DNA of 64,000 nucleotides from Entonaema liquescens (lineage: Eukaryota; Ascomycota; Sordariomycetes; Xylariales; Xylariaceae), in contig CADCSX010000008.1 of assembly GCA_902805475.1 (NCBI GenBank), forward strand, positions 1,426,001 through 1,490,000, read 5' to 3'. The notes below the pieces were generated by a model. It saw nothing but the letters and a program-made list of their open reading frames with translations, made no database searches and was not told the DNA's origin. The position numbers and the translations under genes are program-made. Positions 61,757 through 64,000 of the stretch are shown in pieces; the first letter of the stretch is position 1, and every line of letters starts with the position of its first letter.

Positions 61757-61967
61757 TAATGTGGATTTTATAATAATAACGTATTAATTATTATTAAACT
61801 TTAACATTTTATAATTAAAATTTAAATAAAAACATTTCCATAATATCTTATAATTTTAATTTAATTAATAATTAATAATTATTATATATATTATAGTTTA
61901 TCAAATTTTAATTACTTTATAAATAATCGGTATCCCGGACTATCGTGTAAATTGATTAAAAAACACA
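61757..61967. repeat. Right LTR of the outer element
   Basis: 211 bp. Here the first part is AT-saturated while the last ~40 bp (ATCGGTATCCCGGACTATCG onward) are unmutated, the mirror image of the left copy. One transversion is seen near the extreme 5' end, so the exact boundary is uncertain by about 2 bp. Confidence 0.85.
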
Positions 61968-62039
61968 TATACAAAGACTAAAAGGGGTTTCTACAACGTC
62001 GTCAAGATCCCGAATGCAAAAAGACGATGAAAAAAGGAG

Positions 62040-62111
62040 CTCTCAGTCGGGGAATTGAACCCCGGTCACGGGCGTGACAAGCCCGTATCCTAACCACTAG
62101 ACGAACTGAGA
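62040..62111 (-). tRNA. tRNA-Asp (GUC)
   Basis: The minus strand folds as a 72-nt cloverleaf without an intron. The acceptor arms TCTCAGT and ACTGAGA pair, followed by discriminator G. The D arm contains TAGTGGTTAGGAT; the anticodon stem/loop is ACGGGC TTGTCAC GCCCGT with anticodon GTC; the T arm is CCGGGG TTCAATT CCCCG. GTC reads GAC/GAU (Asp). A T6 run immediately downstream (62031-62036 on the + strand as A) is a good RNA polymerase III terminator. The gene's 3' end faces the retroelement, whose right LTR ends 72 bp away. Confidence 0.97.
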
Positions 62112-62622
62112 TTTAGTTTCAACTGTGAATAATTCACATGATTGTTGTTTCTGAAGTTAAAAATACCTAAGTAGTGTAGGTCTTGAGGAAGGTACTTCGT
62201 AATTGTTTCAAAATCTTGAGGTCTGATGCCGTTTGCGCGTAAGGTAAGGGCTAGCTGCCTACCCGTCCCGTGGGTCCAGTTTAAAGGGTAAGTGCGCAAC
62301 ACTACGTGTAAAAAATCGTGGAAATTTCATAGGGTTGGGAAGTTGCAACTACCCGAATCAAACAGCATTACCTCAGTAATACTTAGGTAATTACCTACCT
62401 ATATGTTTTGTCAGTAGGTATTATTAGATACATGTAGTAAGTAGCGGCTACTTAGATGCGACGGGAACTTACAGATGCCTTTATTTACACCGGCTTAGGC
62501 ACACATATCATTATGCTACCAGACCATACGACAAAAGATGCGAGGGGATATGAAATCAATATTATTAACACCTCACCAACCACATCCAAGGAAACCACCA
62601 TGCTAAAATAGGTTACGCGGTA
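62112..62622. other. Intergenic, no gene seen
   Basis: 511 bp between the tRNA and the 3' end of the DUF2461 gene. The short frame at 62090-62302 overlaps the tRNA and is rejected. Confidence 0.5.
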
Positions 62623-64000
62623 TTATTCTTCATCTTCTTTCTCTTCCTCTTCTTCTTCGCCTTCCTGTTCATCCGTCCCGGTATAGACATCGGACTCCTC
62701 GGCGTCAGGGTCGGGCCTAACAACACCATTGAGAAACGTGACCTGCGTTTGGGATCCCAGTTAGCACGTGTAAGTAGATCAAAATGGGTAGACGCGACTC
62801 ACGAATTCAACCATAGCCGAGATGACGCTCATCACCCTATCCTGCGCATCGTCGGCGAGAAGGTCCGACTCGTCGATCTGCTTGCTGATAGTGTAGTTGC
62901 GCAACTTCAAAAGCTCGATGTAGTTATGATTCGCGGGAAAGCCCTGCCTTGGTGAGTATGCAACAACACTTCTGCTATCAGGGAAATGTACCATTGGTTT
63001 TGTTTTGAGGGCATTCTCCTGATTGTGTGCCGCGAACGCCTTTACTGCCGACATTTCGTCACCAGCCTTGGCGTTGGGTAGAAATGTCTTGCGAAACGTA
63101 GGATTCCGGAGGACTCGACATATACGGTGGGGCCGCTCGCCGACGTCCTCGCGCAGTAGGGCCAAGTCTGGACCGTCCGGGTGCCATATACCCCCACCTA
63201 CGAGACATCGGCCGGGCTCGACATGGACGTAATAGCAAGCATATGGGCCTTTTCGACCCGTTCGTGACCATGCTGCAGAGTAGTGAGGCTATTCACGGGG
63301 AAAGTTCCCCCGATCAGACTGGTGTCCCATATCTCAAACAGCAGTAGGAAAAAGCGAAAGGGATAAGCATACCTTATATGGAGTTTGATCCTTACTAAAC
63401 CGGACGTCCCGGTATATCCGAAAGACAACATCCTTGACGGGTAACCATGGAATAGTCTCATCAGCTTCGATGATCTTCTCCGTAAGGGTTTCTACGAATG
63501 ATTCCCAATCTTTGAGTGACCTTCTATATTCTCTGTCATGTGCTACAAGTGGTTGCATTATGTTAGACAAGAGAAGAGTACATACAAGCAACGGGGTTTA
63601 TGTGATGGTTGCTGAAAGCGAAGAATATACATACTTTTAAGCCAATTTCGATCGTTATTGGCTTTGAGGTCTTTGAGGAATAGGAAAGTGTTTTTATGAA
63701 GTCGGGTATCCTCATAATCGACGCCGTCAGTGTCTCGCAATTGGATTGCTGTAGTCATTTAATTAGGATTAAAACTATTTACTCATATTTCGGCTCTTTG
63801 GGTAAAGCCATCACCGAAATTGAGAATGAACCCTTACCGGGGATGAAAGTAATGCGGTTCTCATCATCATCATCATCACTATCTTCTTCGGAGTCGGCGT
63901 TCTTTTTCGCCTTGGTCTGAGTCCTAGCCTTCGCTACACTATCTGTCTTTTTCGGAGTCTGCGCTTTTTTACTAGACTTCGCAGTCGTAGTAGCTTTGGT
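62623..64000 (-). CDS. DUF2461 (TIGR02453) family protein, 5' end beyond right edge
   Basis: Five exons in the window: 63838-64000 (continues past the edge), 63635-63748, 63373-63542, 62803-63288 and 62623-62742, giving about 350 residues before the stop. The visible N-terminal part is Lys/Thr/Ala-rich and then acidic (EEDSDDDDDDEN). The conserved domain reads HKNTFLFLKDLKANNDRNWLK, EYRRSLKDWESFVETLTEKI, DVVFRIYRDVRFSKDQTPYKPHYSAAWSRTGRKGP, YYVHVEPGRCLVGGGIWHPD, and LKLRNYTISKQIDESDLL. This is the pattern of TIGR02453 proteins in bacteria and fungi, whose activity is not established. The C-terminus ends in a Glu/Asp-rich tail. The Lys/acidic tracts suggest a nuclear fungal version, but no formal localisation signal is proven. 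Confidence 0.92.

Larger units (their letters stand above)
45759..61967. mobile_element. RIP-degraded LTR retrotransposon carrying a nested inner element
   Basis: A 16.2 kb block of nearly pure A and T, bounded by a 210/211-bp direct repeat (45759-45968 and 61757-61967). The ends read TGTGT...ACACA, a short terminal inversion starting TG and ending CA as in LTRs, with TATA on both outer sides as a possible 4-bp target duplication (weak, because the left flank is a TA run). The repeat copies differ almost only by transitions, the mark of RIP (C to T, mainly at CpA). Surviving C is mostly in CpG. No reverse transcriptase, integrase or gag frame remains readable. Removing the inner repeat-bounded unit (47935-58538) leaves ~5.6 kb, a usual LTR-element size. 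Class (Ty1/copia or Ty3/gypsy) cannot be told. Confidence 0.8.

Noticed and set aside
45830..61930. Mitochondrial DNA insertion or centromere core
   Set aside because: No mitochondrial gene or tRNA pattern is present, and the block is framed by TG...CA direct repeats with transition-only differences, which fits mutated retroelements better. A centromere would usually be far longer; it cannot be fully excluded.
62749..62955. Plus-strand frames over the DUF2461 gene
   Set aside because: Antisense to exon 4, whose protein matches a known family.

Overview
The window is nuclear DNA from a filamentous ascomycete (Pezizomycotina; Sordariomycetes-like is only an impression). Evidence: short introns (mostly 45-105 nt) with GTAAGT-type donors and CTAAC-type branch points; the fungus-specific families HSE1, ATG13 with a long serine-rich tail, GH75 chitosanase, DUF1996, AA1-like and Zn2Cys6; and a 16 kb block whose decay matches repeat-induced point mutation (RIP).

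Layout. 1-2087: 5' part of an SNF2-family helicase. 3142-3677: small secreted AA1-like protein. 3678-7746: no convincing gene. 7747-10096: HSE1 (ESCRT-0). 11741-14678: ATG13 (autophagy initiation). 17114-18780: GH125 alpha-mannosidase. 20129-21490: FAD monooxygenase. 23270-24162: GH75 chitosanase. 25567-26247: small NTF2-like protein. 26538-29823: 9-exon NB-ARC/TPR STAND (NLR-like) protein, divergent from a C-terminally membrane-anchored protein at 30341-31705. 33290-34225: pyroglutamyl-peptidase-like protein, divergent from an AsaB/CmcJ-like oxidoreductase at 35251-36363. 37186-38349: secreted DUF1996 protein. 39111-41470: Zn2Cys6 regulator. 42751-45561: GH92 alpha-mannosidase. 45759-61967: AT-saturated nested retroelement block. 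62040-62111: tRNA-Asp. 62623-64000: DUF2461 protein, 5' end beyond the window.

For each multi-exon gene I joined exons by hand. Every complete model has a total length divisible by three with no internal stop, so none of them shows damage. Two housekeeping trafficking genes (HSE1, ATG13) sit beside a run of accessory genes: secreted carbohydrate-active enzymes, an NLR-like sensor, oxidoreductases and a transcription factor. This suits a saprotrophic or plant- or fungus-interacting lifestyle; no operon logic is implied.

The most informative non-genic structure is the 16.2 kb AT block. Its ends are a 210/211-bp direct repeat whose two copies differ almost only by C/T and G/A transitions. The outermost bases of each copy are unmutated, so the original LTR can still be read. 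A second pair of about 163-bp direct repeats (47935-48097, 58376-58538) lies inside it. Removing the inner unit leaves about 5.6 kb, a normal LTR-retrotransposon size. This supports one RIP-killed element nested in another. Small ORFs inside the block are composition artefacts.
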